Shown piece after piece: positions 23,316 through 32,381 of a DNA stretch of 58,512 nt (position 1 is its first letter; every line of letters starts with the position of its first letter). The notes beneath the pieces were generated by a model. It was not told where the DNA came from and did no database searches. It was given only the letters and a program-made list of their open reading frames with translations. The stretch lies in NCBI RefSeq assembly GCF_001293775.1, contig NZ_LGLN01000074.1, positions 1-58,512 on the forward strand, in the 5' to 3' direction. The translations under genes were made by a program, and so were the position numbers. The stretch comes from Pseudomonas syringae pv. cilantro. Lineage in GTDB: Bacteria; Pseudomonadota; Gammaproteobacteria; Pseudomonadales; Pseudomonadaceae.

Positions 23316-23394
23316 AGCTACAAGTTACAAGCTACAAGCTACACGCCAGTCGTGCAGCTTTCATCTTGCAGCTTGCAGCTTGTACCTTGCAGCT
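23316..23394. repeat. CTTGCAG heptamer-repeat element between hom and thrC
   Basis: The left part has the heptamer-like run AGCTACAAGTTACAAGCTA then CAAGCTACA (23316-23343); the right part has CTTGCAGCTTGCAGCTTG (about 23366-23383) and TTGCAGCTCA. The sides are inverse of one another and can fold as a hairpin. It matches the element at 13672-13755 in both halves, including CAAGTTACAAGC and the closing TTGCAGCTCA. Lying within the hom-thrC operon, it could reduce or modulate read-through into thrC. Confidence 0.78.
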
Positions 23395-23414
23395 CAAACC
23401 GAAGGTTTGATCCC

Positions 23415-24824
23415 ATGCGCTATATCAGTACTCGCGGGCAAGCGCCTGCATTGAATTTCGAAGACGTGCTGTTGACTGGTCTGGCCAGCGATGGTGGCCT
23501 CTACGTGCCGGAAAACCTGCCGCGTTTCACTCAGGAAGAAATTGCCTCCTGGGCCGGCTTGCCTTACCACGAACTGGCGTTCCGGGTGATGCGCCCGTTC
23601 GTGACCGGCAGCATCCCGGATGCCGATTTCAAGAAGATTCTCGAAGAAACCTACGGCGTGTTTGCCCACAGCGCTGTTGCGCCACTGCGTCAGCTCAACG
23701 GCAACGAGTGGGTGCTTGAACTGTTCCACGGCCCGACCCTGGCATTCAAGGATTTCGCACTGCAATTGCTCGGTCGCCTGCTGGACTACGTGCTGGCCAA
23801 GCGTGGCGAGCGCGTGGTGATCATCGGCGCCACCTCGGGTGACACCGGTTCTGCGGCTATCGAAGGCTGCCGCCGTTGCGACAACGTCGACATCTTCATC
23901 CTGCACCCGAACAATCGCGTGTCGGATGTTCAGCGTCGGCAGATGACCACCATCTTCGGCGATAACATTCACAACATCGCAGTAGAAGGCAACTTCGACG
24001 ATTGCCAGGAGATGGTCAAGGCCAGCTTCGCCGACCAGAGCTTTCTCAAGGGTACGCGTCTGGTCGCTGTCAACTCGATCAACTGGGCGCGAATCATGGC
24101 CCAGATCGTCTACTACTTCCATGCATCGCTGCAGCTGGGCGGTCCGGCGCGTTCGGTGTCGTTCTCGGTGCCCACCGGTAACTTTGGCGATATCTTCGCC
24201 GGTTACCTGGCGCGCAACATGGGCTTGCCGATCAATCAGTTGATCGTCGCCACCAACCGCAACGATATCCTGCACCGCTTCATGAGCGGCAATCAGTACG
24301 TCAAGGAAACCCTGCACGCCACGCTGTCGCCGTCCATGGACATCATGGTGTCGTCTAATTTCGAGCGACTGTTGTTCGATATGCACGGGCGCAATGGCGC
24401 GGCGATTGCCGAGCTGATGAGCAACTTCAGGCAGGGTGGCGGTTTCAGTGTCGAGGAAGAGCGCTGGACCGAAGTCCGCAAGCTGTTCGACTCGCTGGCG
24501 GTCAGCGATGAGCAGACCTGCGAAACCATCATTGACGTGTTCACCAGGACCGGCGAGTTGCTGGACCCGCACACCGCGATCGGCGTCAAGGCTGCGCGTG
24601 AGTGCCGTCGTAGCCTGGATACGCCCATGGTGATTCTGGGAACGGCACACCCGGTCAAGTTTCCCGAGGCAGTCGAGAAAGCTGGTGTAGGAAAAGCGCT
24701 AGAGCTACCTGCACATCTGTCTGATTTGTTCGAGCGCGACGAACGCTGCACCGTACTGCCAAATGACCTGAAAGCCATACAGGCCTTTGTCAGCCAGCAT
24801 GGAAACCGCGGCAAACCGCTCTGA
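23415..24824 (+). CDS. thrC: Threonine synthase
   Basis: A 469-residue PLP enzyme that converts O-phosphohomoserine to threonine. The family opening MRYISTRGQAPALNFEDVLLTGLASDGGLYVP (residues 1-32) is clear. The PLP lysine is Lys112 in GPTLAFKDFALQ, and the phosphate-binding loop is GATSGDTGSAA. The ATG at 23415 matches the usual start. It forms the threonine operon with hom and is closed by a terminator 26 bases after the stop. Confidence 0.96.
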   Translation: MRYISTRGQAPALNFEDVLLTGLASDGGLYVPENLPRFTQEEIASWAGLPYHELAFRVMRPFVTGSIPDADFKKILEETYGVFAHSAVAPLRQLNGNEWVLELFHGPTLAFKDFALQLLGRLLDYVLAKRGERVVIIGATSGDTGSAAIEGCRRCDNVDIFILHPNNRVSDVQRRQMTTIFGDNIHNIAVEGNFDDCQEMVKASFADQSFLKGTRLVAVNSINWARIMAQIVYYFHASLQLGGPARSVSFSVPTGNFGDIFAGYLARNMGLPINQLIVATNRNDILHRFMSGNQYVKETLHATLSPSMDIMVSSNFERLLFDMHGRNGAAIAELMSNFRQGGGFSVEEERWTEVRKLFDSLAVSDEQTCETIIDVFTRTGELLDPHTAIGVKAARECRRSLDTPMVILGTAHPVKFPEAVEKAGVGKALELPAHLSDLFERDERCTVLPNDLKAIQAFVSQHGNRGKPL

Positions 24825-24850
24825 TAGAAGCGTTGTGTAACAACTTAAGG

Positions 24851-24876
24851 CCCGCCATATGGCGGGTCTTTCTGTT
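24851..24876 (+). terminator. Rho-independent terminator after thrC
   Basis: CCCGCC and GGCGGG pair around ATAT and are followed by TCTTTCTGTTT. The stem is short but GC-rich; it isolates the thr operon from the hybrid kinase gene. Confidence 0.75.
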
Positions 24877-24929
24877 TCTACGTGCCAAACTTCTCGGGTT
24901 TTTCGGCCCACAGAGAAGAGTCAGTCGTT

Positions 24930-27900
24930 GTGAAGCAAGCACGTATACAAAGCGTTGTCAGGAAGACAGGCAAAACAGCAAGGGACCGCGCCTGTCGCAT
25001 GGTATGGGTGCTGCTGGCCCTGTTTTTCGCTCACACCGTCAATGCCGCGCAAAGTTTACCGTTTACCCTGGCCGCGCCTTTTGTGGCGTCTGACGATCTC
25101 GTCATCGAGTCGCAGGACCGGCAATGGCTCGATCAGCGCAAGGTCATTCGGGTCGGTATTGCCATCGCTGATTACGAACCGATCGACATCACCAGTGACC
25201 GCAACCGTTATCAAGGCATCAGCGCCGATTATCTGGGGCTGGTCAGTGACCAGTTGAATATCCCGATGCAGGTCACCGGTTTTGCCAAGCGTGAAGAGGC
25301 CATTGAGGCGTTGCGCACCGGCAAGCTCGATCTGCTGACCAGTGCCAACGGCTTTGAGCGAGGCGTGAAGGGGCTGGCGTTCTCTTCCGAGTACATGCCT
25401 GACCGTTCGGTGGTGGTCGGGCGTGGCAACGATCTCAGTCCGTCGGCAAGCCTGGCCGGCAAGAAAGTGGTCCTGCTGGACGGTTATGCCGATTCGGAGG
25501 TTGCTCACCGCACGTACCCGGACAGCGAGATCATCATTGCGCCGAACCTTTACAGCGCACTGGAGGCCTTGAGTCAGGGCGAAGTGGACGTCTTTATCGG
25601 TAACGAAGTGATTGTGCGGTCGTACATGGCCCTGCGGCCGTATCTGGGTTTGCAGATCAAGTTCGAAAGCCGCTTGCCGCCCGCAGGATTCGCGTTTGCT
25701 GTACGTCAGGACGAGCAGCGCCTGCTTGCGTTGATCGACCGTGCGCTGGGCAGCATCGCGCCATCGGTCGGCCGTGAAGTGCTGGGCCGCTGGACGCTGG
25801 GGCTGGGTGCGGATGTCGAGGGGCAACGGATTCGCTTGACCGGCGCGGAGCGGCTCTGGTTGCTCAAACATCCCAGCGTGATCGTTTCCACCACGCAGCA
25901 TCCGCCGTACATCTACAAGGACAAGAACGGTCATTGGGTGGGCCTCAACGTTGATGTGCTGGCGCGTATCTCGCGCATGACCGGCTTGCAGTTCATCCAT
26001 CGGGAAGTGCCTTCCACGCAGCAGAGCATCGAGGTGCTTCGCGCGGGGCAGGCGGACATGAATACCACGCTGGCGGAGAATGCAGAGCGCCGACGGTTTC
26101 TGGACTTTACCTATTCGTTCGGCGGCAACAGTTGGGTGTTCGTGGTGCGCTCTGACGACTCGTCGCAGATATCTCTCGACAGCCTGGCCGGTAAGGTCCT
26201 GGCGCTGCCTGCCCGGCATGCGCTCGAAGACCTGATCAAGTTTGAGCACCCATTGATTCAACTGCGCTCGGTGGACACCTATGATCAGGGGCGTGCATTG
26301 GTCGAAAGCGGCGTTGCCGATGCGACCATTCAGAATGAGGCAGGCGCCTACCTGTACCCGTCGGGGCAGCTGAAAGTGGCGCGCAGTGTCGATGGCAAGT
26401 GGTCACCGGACCGCTTTTCGGTGACCAAGACCCAGCCCGAGCTGCTGGGTATTCTCAACAAGGCGCTGGAAGAGTTTCCGGTCGCCGAATTGCGCTCGAT
26501 CCGTTTGAAATGGCTGGGTTCGTCGCTGCCTCAACCTTCACTCTGGGGACGGATTCCGCAGTGGGTGTTCTGGGTCGTGGCGCTGGCGTTGCTGACCGGG
26601 CTGGTATCGCTGGCCTGGAGCAGCCGCCTCAAGGTGCAGATTCTTCAGCGGCGCAAGGCAGAACGGCTGCTCAACGATCAACTGGCTTTCAAGCGCGCGC
26701 TGCTCGATGGCATCCCCAACCCCATCTACGTGCGCGATCTCAAGGGCCGAATGATTTCCTGCAACAGTGCTTACGAGCAGAGCCTGGGCATCAGTTTCGA
26801 GCAGATGAACGGCCGACGCCTGACGGATGTTGATCTCATTCCGCGTCAACTGGCCGAGCAGATGCATGCCGACTACCTCAAGTTGCTGGAAAGCCACCAA
26901 CCGGCCTTTAGCGATCGCTCGATTCAACTGTCCGGCAAGCGCATGGAGGTCTGGCAGTGGACGGTTCCGTTCTTCGGTGCCGATGGGCAATTGCAGGGCT
27001 TGCTGGGCGGCTGGATAGACATCACCGAGCGCAAGCTGCTGGAACGGCAACTCGAGGCCGCCCGGCATCAGGCCGACCAGGCCAGTCAGGCAAAAAGCGC
27101 TTTTCTGGCCAGCATGAGCCACGAAATCCGCACGCCGATGGGGGCGATCATCGGGCTGCTGGAGCTGGAATGCGCGCAGGCGGCGCGCCAGGGCCATACG
27201 CCTTCCGAAGGCTTGCAGGTGGCGCACCGCTCGGCCCGCGAGCTGGTTGCGCTGATCGGTGAAAGCCTCGATCTGGCCAGAATCGAAGCGGGCGGCTTGC
27301 AATTGTCACTGGCTGCGACGTCACTTCGCGAGCTTGCCGAGGAGGTTATTGAGCTGTTCTCGGCTCAGGCGCAGGAGAAGGGCCTGGAACTGCGTCTTGA
27401 AGTTACCGAACAGGTGGAAGGTCACTACTGGCTGGACCCGCTGAGGTTGCGCCAGGTCCTGCATAACCTGCTCGGCAACGCTTTGAAGTTCACCCGCCAG
27501 GGAGGGGTTGTCCTCAGAGTGGAGGTGGCTGATGAGCCCGTCGATGCATCGCGCGTGCGGATCAGTGTCGAAGACAGCGGGGCTGGCATCAAGCCGGAGC
27601 GGCAGCAACAGATATTTCAACCTTTCACCCAGGCCAGCGACGACACGGCCGCGCGCTATGGCGGCAGTGGGCTCGGGCTCAGTATCACGCGGCAACTGGT
27701 CGAACTGATGCAGGGAGACATCAGCCTGCACAGCGAGCCGGGCAAGGGCACGCGGATCACCCTCGATTTGTCGCTGACCAGGGTCAGCGAGCCGCTGCTG
27801 CCCGTCGATGAAACCCCGCCGCCTGCACTCGACACACGCAGCCTGCACCTGCTGGTGGTCGATGACATGTCGGCCAATCGGTTGGTGTTGAGTCGGCAAC

Positions 27901-28574
27901 TCGGGTTTCTGGGCCATCGGGTCGAGTCTGTGGACGGTGGTGAGGAAGCACTGGCGATCTGGCACGAGGCGAAGTTTGATGCGGTCATTACCGATTGCAA
28001 TATGCCTGGCATCAGCGGCTATGCGTTGACCGAGGCGATACGCCAGATCGAGGCGAAAGAGCTGCGTCAGCGGTGCCCGGTGATTGGCTGTACCGCCAAC
28101 GCGATGACTGACGAAGCTGCGCGCTGCGAGCAGTCAGGCATGGACGGACTGCTGATCAAGCCGCTGTCGCTGGCGCGTCTGGCACAGGAACTGGCGGACG
28201 TGGTGCGCGAGCAGACGTTCGACATGGGCGCACTGCACCGTATGACCCGCGCCAGCCCCGAGCAGATGCAGCGATTGCTGAGCGAGCTGTGGAAAAACCT
28301 GTTGCATGAGCATTCGCTGCTTGAGCCTGCGGTGGCGGCGCTGGACTGGACCACCCTGAGCGCGTCGCTGCATCGTCTCAAGGGCGCGGGCAGTCTGGTT
28401 GACGCAGTGCCGCTGGCCAGCGCCTGTGCCGCGCTTGACCGGCATGTCAGGCAAAAAAGCGAGGCCGGCGTGCCGGAGTGCTGGTCAGCGCTTGAAAAAG
28501 CGATCACCTGTCTGCGCGCTGACATCGAGGCGCAGTTGCTTGAAGTGCCCGATGTCGCGGTAACAAAGAGTTGA
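24930..28574 (+). CDS. BvgS/EvgS/RocS-type hybrid sensor histidine kinase
   Basis: A 1214-residue unorthodox kinase. After an N-terminal signal/anchor (about residues 25-43), two periplasmic Venus-flytrap (SBP_bac_3) domains follow at about 50-285 (VIRVGIAIADYEPIDI) and 300-525 (SVIVSTTQHPPYIYKDKNG). A membrane helix lies near 540-560 and a PAS domain near 590-705. The HisKA has phospho-acceptor His731 in FLASMSHEIRTPMG, and the ATPase has N, G1 and G2 boxes. The receiver domain has Asp1022 in ITDCNMPG, and the HPt domain has His1148 in LHRLKGAGSL. This is the RocS1/PvrS/BvgS architecture. The start is the GTG at 24930 after an AGAGAAGAG site; the GTG at 24882 is possible but has no such site. 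The REC-EAL partner follows after 118 bases. The ligand is unknown; double flytrap domains suggest a small organic molecule. Confidence 0.92.
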   Translation: MKQARIQSVVRKTGKTARDRACRMVWVLLALFFAHTVNAAQSLPFTLAAPFVASDDLVIESQDRQWLDQRKVIRVGIAIADYEPIDITSDRNRYQGISADYLGLVSDQLNIPMQVTGFAKREEAIEALRTGKLDLLTSANGFERGVKGLAFSSEYMPDRSVVVGRGNDLSPSASLAGKKVVLLDGYADSEVAHRTYPDSEIIIAPNLYSALEALSQGEVDVFIGNEVIVRSYMALRPYLGLQIKFESRLPPAGFAFAVRQDEQRLLALIDRALGSIAPSVGREVLGRWTLGLGADVEGQRIRLTGAERLWLLKHPSVIVSTTQHPPYIYKDKNGHWVGLNVDVLARISRMTGLQFIHREVPSTQQSIEVLRAGQADMNTTLAENAERRRFLDFTYSFGGNSWVFVVRSDDSSQISLDSLAGKVLALPARHALEDLIKFEHPLIQLRSVDTYDQGRALVESGVADATIQNEAGAYLYPSGQLKVARSVDGKWSPDRFSVTKTQPELLGILNKALEEFPVAELRSIRLKWLGSSLPQPSLWGRIPQWVFWVVALALLTGLVSLAWSSRLKVQILQRRKAERLLNDQLAFKRALLDGIPNPIYVRDLKGRMISCNSAYEQSLGISFEQMNGRRLTDVDLIPRQLAEQMHADYLKLLESHQPAFSDRSIQLSGKRMEVWQWTVPFFGADGQLQGLLGGWIDITERKLLERQLEAARHQADQASQAKSAFLASMSHEIRTPMGAIIGLLELECAQAARQGHTPSEGLQVAHRSARELVALIGESLDLARIEAGGLQLSLAATSLRELAEEVIELFSAQAQEKGLELRLEVTEQVEGHYWLDPLRLRQVLHNLLGNALKFTRQGGVVLRVEVADEPVDASRVRISVEDSGAGIKPERQQQIFQPFTQASDDTAARYGGSGLGLSITRQLVELMQGDISLHSEPGKGTRITLDLSLTRVSEPLLPVDETPPPALDTRSLHLLVVDDMSANRLVLSRQLGFLGHRVESVDGGEEALAIWHEAKFDAVITDCNMPGISGYALTEAIRQIEAKELRQRCPVIGCTANAMTDEAARCEQSGMDGLLIKPLSLARLAQELADVVREQTFDMGALHRMTRASPEQMQRLLSELWKNLLHEHSLLEPAVAALDWTTLSASLHRLKGAGSLVDAVPLASACAALDRHVRQKSEAGVPECWSALEKAITCLRADIEAQLLEVPDVAVTKS

Positions 28575-28692
28575 GCGGTAGGCCACAAGTCCTGCAATCG
28601 CCGTCGTGTTCACCACGTGTCCTGCGGGGCGCTGCCGCTGGATTGACTAGACTAAGGGTTCCTCCGGGCAAGACGGCCGGATTTCGGCAGGC

Positions 28693-29982
28693 ATGACAGT
28701 GCATTCACTCAAGGTTCTGATTCTCGAAGACCATCCCTTTCAGTTGATGGCGCTGCACCAGATGCTCAATGCCAATCAGGTGTTCGACGTGCTGGCGGCC
28801 GAAAGCGTGGCGGTGGCGAAACAGTCGTTGGAGAGCCGGGGACCGGTCGATATCGCGATCTGCGATTTGCAGATGGACGGCCCGGATGGCCTCGAAATGA
28901 TTCGCTTCCTGGCCGAAAACGCGCAGGCGAAAGCGCTGATCATCCTCAGCAGTTCCGCCACCTGTGTGCTGGAGGGCGTCGCGCAATTGGCGCTCGCTCG
29001 GGGGCTGCAAGTGCTGGGGTATTTGCAGAAACCTGCTTCGGCCGCGGCGTTGTGCGAGCTGCTTGAGACTTACATCCCCGGTGAATCCGATCCGGCGCAG
29101 CAGTCCTCGGGTCCTCATCTGTTCAGCGCGCTGTCGGCCTCGGAGCTTTTTCACCCGACAGGCAGCAGACCTGCCGATATCGCGTCAGTGGCCGAGCAGT
29201 GGGTGGCGCACTTTCAGCCCAAGGTCAGCCTGCGTGGCAAGGTGCTGGGAGTCGAGGCGCTGGTTCGCTGGCAACACCCGTTGCATGGTCTGCTGGCCCC
29301 CGGGCGCTTCATCGCGACCATTGAAGCGCAAGGCTTGACGGTCCCGCTGACCTGGCGTGTGCTTGACCAGGCATTACAGCTGTCTGCGCAGGTCCTGCGC
29401 GAGCAGGGCGAGGCGCTTTCGGTCGCGGTCAATATCGACCCGCAGGTGCTGCAACAGGCAGATTTTTTCGAACAGATCACGCAGGCGCTGGCGCGACATG
29501 GCGTACCGGCACATGCACTGACGCTGGAAGTGCTCGAGCAGGATGCCGCCCGGCCTGAAACCTGGCAACTGGAGGGACTTCTGAGGTTGTGCATGCTGGG
29601 CTGCAAGTTGTCGATCGATGACTTCGGCATGGGCGCATCGAATGTCGACCGACTGCTGCAGCTCCCTTTCAGCGAACTGAAAATACCCACCGAGTTTGTG
29701 CGTGGCATGGCCGAGGATGCGCGCAAGTCAGCAGTGGTGGCCGGTGCGATGCTGATGGCACAGCGGTTGTCCATGTCGGTGGTGGTTGAAGGTGTGGAAA
29801 CCGCCGACGATTTTCGTTGCCTGCTGGCGTTGGGCGATCCTGCCATTCAGGGCTATTTCATTGCCCGGCCAATGGCTGCAGCAGACCTGTTGCACTGGAT
29901 TGCAGAGCGGGACGACAGCTACCTGCAAGATGTACTGGCCGAGGCCAGGGCTCAGGGCCGCTCGTTTCCTGAAAATCAATAA
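28693..29982 (+). CDS. RocR/PvrR-like response regulator with c-di-GMP phosphodiesterase (EAL) domain
   Basis: A 429-residue protein: receiver domain at residues 1-125 with phospho-acceptor Asp58 (AICDLQMDG) and an EAL domain at about 165-415. All eight metal/substrate residues of the EAL family appear present: EAL in GVEALVRW, Asn in AVNIDPQ, Glu in LEVLEQ, Asp-Asp in IDDFG, Lys in ELKIP, Glu in VVEGVE and Gln in AIQGYF. Two deviations stand out: KIP replaces the usual K(I/L)D, and the loop-6 motif DFGxGYSS reads DFGMGASN. It should be a c-di-GMP phosphodiesterase controlled by the upstream kinase, as RocR is by RocS1 in P. aeruginosa, but activity is not certain. The transcription-factor partner RocA1 is not adjacent. 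Confidence 0.9.
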   Translation: MTVHSLKVLILEDHPFQLMALHQMLNANQVFDVLAAESVAVAKQSLESRGPVDIAICDLQMDGPDGLEMIRFLAENAQAKALIILSSSATCVLEGVAQLALARGLQVLGYLQKPASAAALCELLETYIPGESDPAQQSSGPHLFSALSASELFHPTGSRPADIASVAEQWVAHFQPKVSLRGKVLGVEALVRWQHPLHGLLAPGRFIATIEAQGLTVPLTWRVLDQALQLSAQVLREQGEALSVAVNIDPQVLQQADFFEQITQALARHGVPAHALTLEVLEQDAARPETWQLEGLLRLCMLGCKLSIDDFGMGASNVDRLLQLPFSELKIPTEFVRGMAEDARKSAVVAGAMLMAQRLSMSVVVEGVETADDFRCLLALGDPAIQGYFIARPMAAADLLHWIAERDDSYLQDVLAEARAQGRSFPENQ

Positions 29983-30033
29983 ACCACGCAGCGTCGTCTG
30001 CCGGCGACTGACCTCGACAGGCTGTGGTTTTTT
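29981..30033 (+). terminator. Rho-independent terminator after the REC-EAL gene
   Basis: AAACCAC, two unpaired bases and AGC at 29981-29992 pair with GCTGTGGTTT at 30021-30030, followed by further T residues (TTTTTT in all). The stem overlaps the stop codon. The loop is long and has internal structure. Confidence 0.6.
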
Positions 30034-30168
30034 CCCTGTCACATTCAGCAGGCATGCTCGAATTCACAGACCGGTGTTGCTTCCCGGCGGGAATAGAAAG
30101 AACTTTCTGCTCGTGCCGATGGTCACTGGTAAGCACCTTTGCATTCAAACTGTTGAGTGGTGATCCGG

Positions 30169-30465
30169 ATGGAAAATGTCAGCTTACTGCTAAGCGAAGC
30201 GCTGGCTCCTTATCAGGCCAGTATTGGCCCGGCGGGGTCCCGAGGCGAGCGTCTGGTTACCCTTAAAGACACTACCGGTGCCCGTGTGATCGAGCGTACG
30301 TTTTGCGCCGATCAATTGAACGACAAGCGTCAGCTCACGGACGTTGTTGATGGCCTGCGACGTGATTTGATGGTGGCAGAAGGGCGAATAGAGCCTTGTG
30401 TCATTGCTGCGATGCGTAATGCCGCGAGCAGTCGCGCGTTCGTGAGTGCCCCTGCTTTTTCCTGA
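30169..30465 (+). CDS. DUF3509 family small protein
   Basis: A 98-residue soluble protein with the DUF3509 pattern known from Pseudomonas: VSLLLSEALAPYQASIGP, VTLKDTTGARVIERTF, then QLTDVVDGLRRDLMVAEGRI. Function is unknown for the family, which is almost restricted to Pseudomonas and usually present in several copies. The ATG at 30169 is chosen because GTG codons just upstream add only four residues and lack a ribosome site of their own. The last 20 residues (RNAASSRAFVSAPAFS) go beyond the domain. Confidence 0.78.
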   Translation: MENVSLLLSEALAPYQASIGPAGSRGERLVTLKDTTGARVIERTFCADQLNDKRQLTDVVDGLRRDLMVAEGRIEPCVIAAMRNAASSRAFVSAPAFS

Positions 30466-30590
30466 TGTCGCCTGGCGGCTGCGCCACGCTCGATCATTGC
30501 GTGTCGGTGATCATGGGCTGGCGTAGCGATCACAACGGTCATGCCGTACCCCGAGCAGGCACCTCTGCACGGGGTTTCCATTGCGTATTA

Positions 30591-31470
30591 TCAGTCCTTC
30601 TGGAACAGCGCCCTGACTTCTTCCAGATAGCCCGCTCGTTGTGACGGATCAAGCCATTGCGCGTAAAAGCCCATCAGGCTGTCGACCCGCAGCACGCGCA
30701 TTTCCTGATCGATCTTCGTAATGGCCTGCTCGCCTGCCGGGGATTTGCTGCAACTGATGTAGATGAATTGGTACGTAGGGTTGCCCTTGATGGGCAGAAA
30801 GCTCAATTCTTCGGGGGCAATACCTTGCTGCATCGCCTGGTAACGAGCTTCTGGCCAGAAGCCGATGAAGGCTTGCAAGCGTCCCAGACGCTCCATCTGC
30901 AGCAGGCTGCCAACGGCGTCGTTACCGTAATGCTCTACGAGCGAACCTTCATCCACACTTTTCAGAATCTCATCGATCAGCACGCCGTAGCTGCGTTCGG
31001 CAACCACACCTAGCTTGATGGTGTGGCTGGCCATCAGCGCCGCGAAGTCTATTTTTTCCGTCCTCGATAAAGGTGGAAAACCTGGCCAGATCTTCCTTGC
31101 GCACGACCAGACCGCTGCTCAGGATGGCAACGATAGGGATGGAGAACAGGATGGTTTTGGCACGTTCGGCAGTCCACAACATAGTCGGGTCACAACTGAG
31201 TTCCGTGCTGTCGTTGAGCATTTGCAGCCCTCTGGCACGATTCACCCGCACCAGCACGTGATTGTATTCAGGCATGCGCGCCGTCAGCAGAGGCATCAAC
31301 TGATCGATCGCGCCTTGCCCGCGCAGGTTTCCCGAGAAAATCGTCGAAGGCGGTATGTCGCGCAGCAGCCAGGTCAGCGTCTCTCTGGCTTCGCTGAAAC
31401 AGGACATGGCGACCAGCGACGAGGCGAGCAGCAGCCGAATCGTCACGCAGTACGAGGCAGGAAAGGACAT
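30591..31470 (-). pseudogene. Frameshifted periplasmic solute-binding-like protein (TIGR02285-type)
   Basis: Two overlapping reverse frames together make one protein of about 293 residues. The first frame begins at 31470 with a signal peptide (cleavage near SEA) and the opening TLTWLLRDIPPSTIF...RGQGAIDQLMP. This is the pattern of the TIGR02285 group of SBP_bac_3-like proteins. It runs out of frame after GLVVRKEDLARFSTFIEDGK. The second frame (to 30591) continues smoothly with IDFAALMASHTIKLGVV to the end. The break is at a run of six A residues in the mRNA (31052-31057 on the + strand as T). Deleting one A restores GGA AAA ATA GAC TTC. It may be a pseudogene, a sequencing error, or a gene rescued by slippage at the A run. 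Confidence 0.8.
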
Positions 31471-31780
31471 TCGCTGGTGTCATCCTCGAAAAGGGGTTGC
31501 ACAATCAGGAGTGATGGGTCGCAGGTCTTGGAGTGAGGCAGCATCTGCCGCGTCACATACAGACTGCCCACGGCGATCGTAAACCGACATCCTGTGGCGC
31601 TGCGTAGCAGTCTTGAAAAAATAATCTGTATCAGGGTTTTGTTTCAGACTATCGATTTTTTCGTCTCCCGCAAATCACCGCAAGCCTGTGCCGGGCAGAT
31701 CACATTCGCGAGCAAGTTAGTTCGCAGCCTCGGCATCGGTTAGACTTGCCGTCTTCCCTTCAGACTCTAGAAGCCCGTTC
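31471..31780. other. 310-base intergenic region between the frameshifted SBP gene and yaeQ
   Basis: The two flanking genes are divergent, so promoters for both should be here. A TAGACT -10-like hexamer at 31741-31746 lies 34 bases upstream of the yaeQ ATG, with only a poor -35 (TTAGTT at 31717). The middle contains an AT-rich stretch (about 31615-31665) unusual for this GC-rich genome. No gene, RNA or palindrome of note was found. Confidence 0.4.
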
Positions 31781-32323
31781 ATGGCCCAGCCGTCCACGAC
31801 CTACAAATTCGAACTCAACCTCACCGACCTCGATCGCGGGGTTTACGAGAGCGTCAAGCAGACCATCGCCCGGCATCCGTCCGAAACCGAAGAGCGCATG
31901 ACCGTGCGTCTGCTGGCCTATGCCTTCTGGTACAACGAGCAGCTGGCGTTCGGCCGAGGCCTGTCTGATGTGGACGAGCCGGCGCTATGGGAAAAAAGTC
32001 TGGATGATCGTGTGCTGCACTGGATCGAAGTCGGTCAGCCGGACGCGGATCGTCTGACCTGGTGCTCGCGGCGTACCGAGCGCACCAGTCTGCTCGCCTA
32101 CGGCAGCTTGCGCGTCTGGGAAGGCAAAGTCATCCCGGCGATCAAGAATCTGAAAAACGTCAACATTGCTGCGGTGCCGCAGGAAATACTGGAAGTGCTG
32201 GCTAAAGACATGCCGCGCGTCATCAAATGGGACGTGATGATCAGCGAAGGCACAATCTTCGTTACCGACGACCGCGGCCAGCACGAAGTGCAGTTGCATT
32301 GGCTGGCGGGTGAACGCGGCTGA
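31781..32323 (+). CDS. yaeQ: YaeQ family protein
   Basis: A 180-residue cytoplasmic protein with the YaeQ pattern: STTYKFELNLTDLDRGVYES, HPSETEERMTVRLLAYAFWYNE, GLSDVDEPALWEKSLDDRVLHWIEVGQPDADRL (in separate stretches), and a VMISEGTIFVTD C-terminal strand. YaeQ has a PD-(D/E)XK nuclease-like fold with conserved acidic residues, but its biochemical role is not known; early claims of RfaH suppression were not a direct function. Length matches the family. It precedes recJ by 58 bases. Confidence 0.9.
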   Translation: MAQPSTTYKFELNLTDLDRGVYESVKQTIARHPSETEERMTVRLLAYAFWYNEQLAFGRGLSDVDEPALWEKSLDDRVLHWIEVGQPDADRLTWCSRRTERTSLLAYGSLRVWEGKVIPAIKNLKNVNIAAVPQEILEVLAKDMPRVIKWDVMISEGTIFVTDDRGQHEVQLHWLAGERG

Positions 32324-32381
32324 CATCGGCCTGCATTGAGTATTCTTCTGAAAAACACGCCAAAGAGATCAGCTGACCCGC

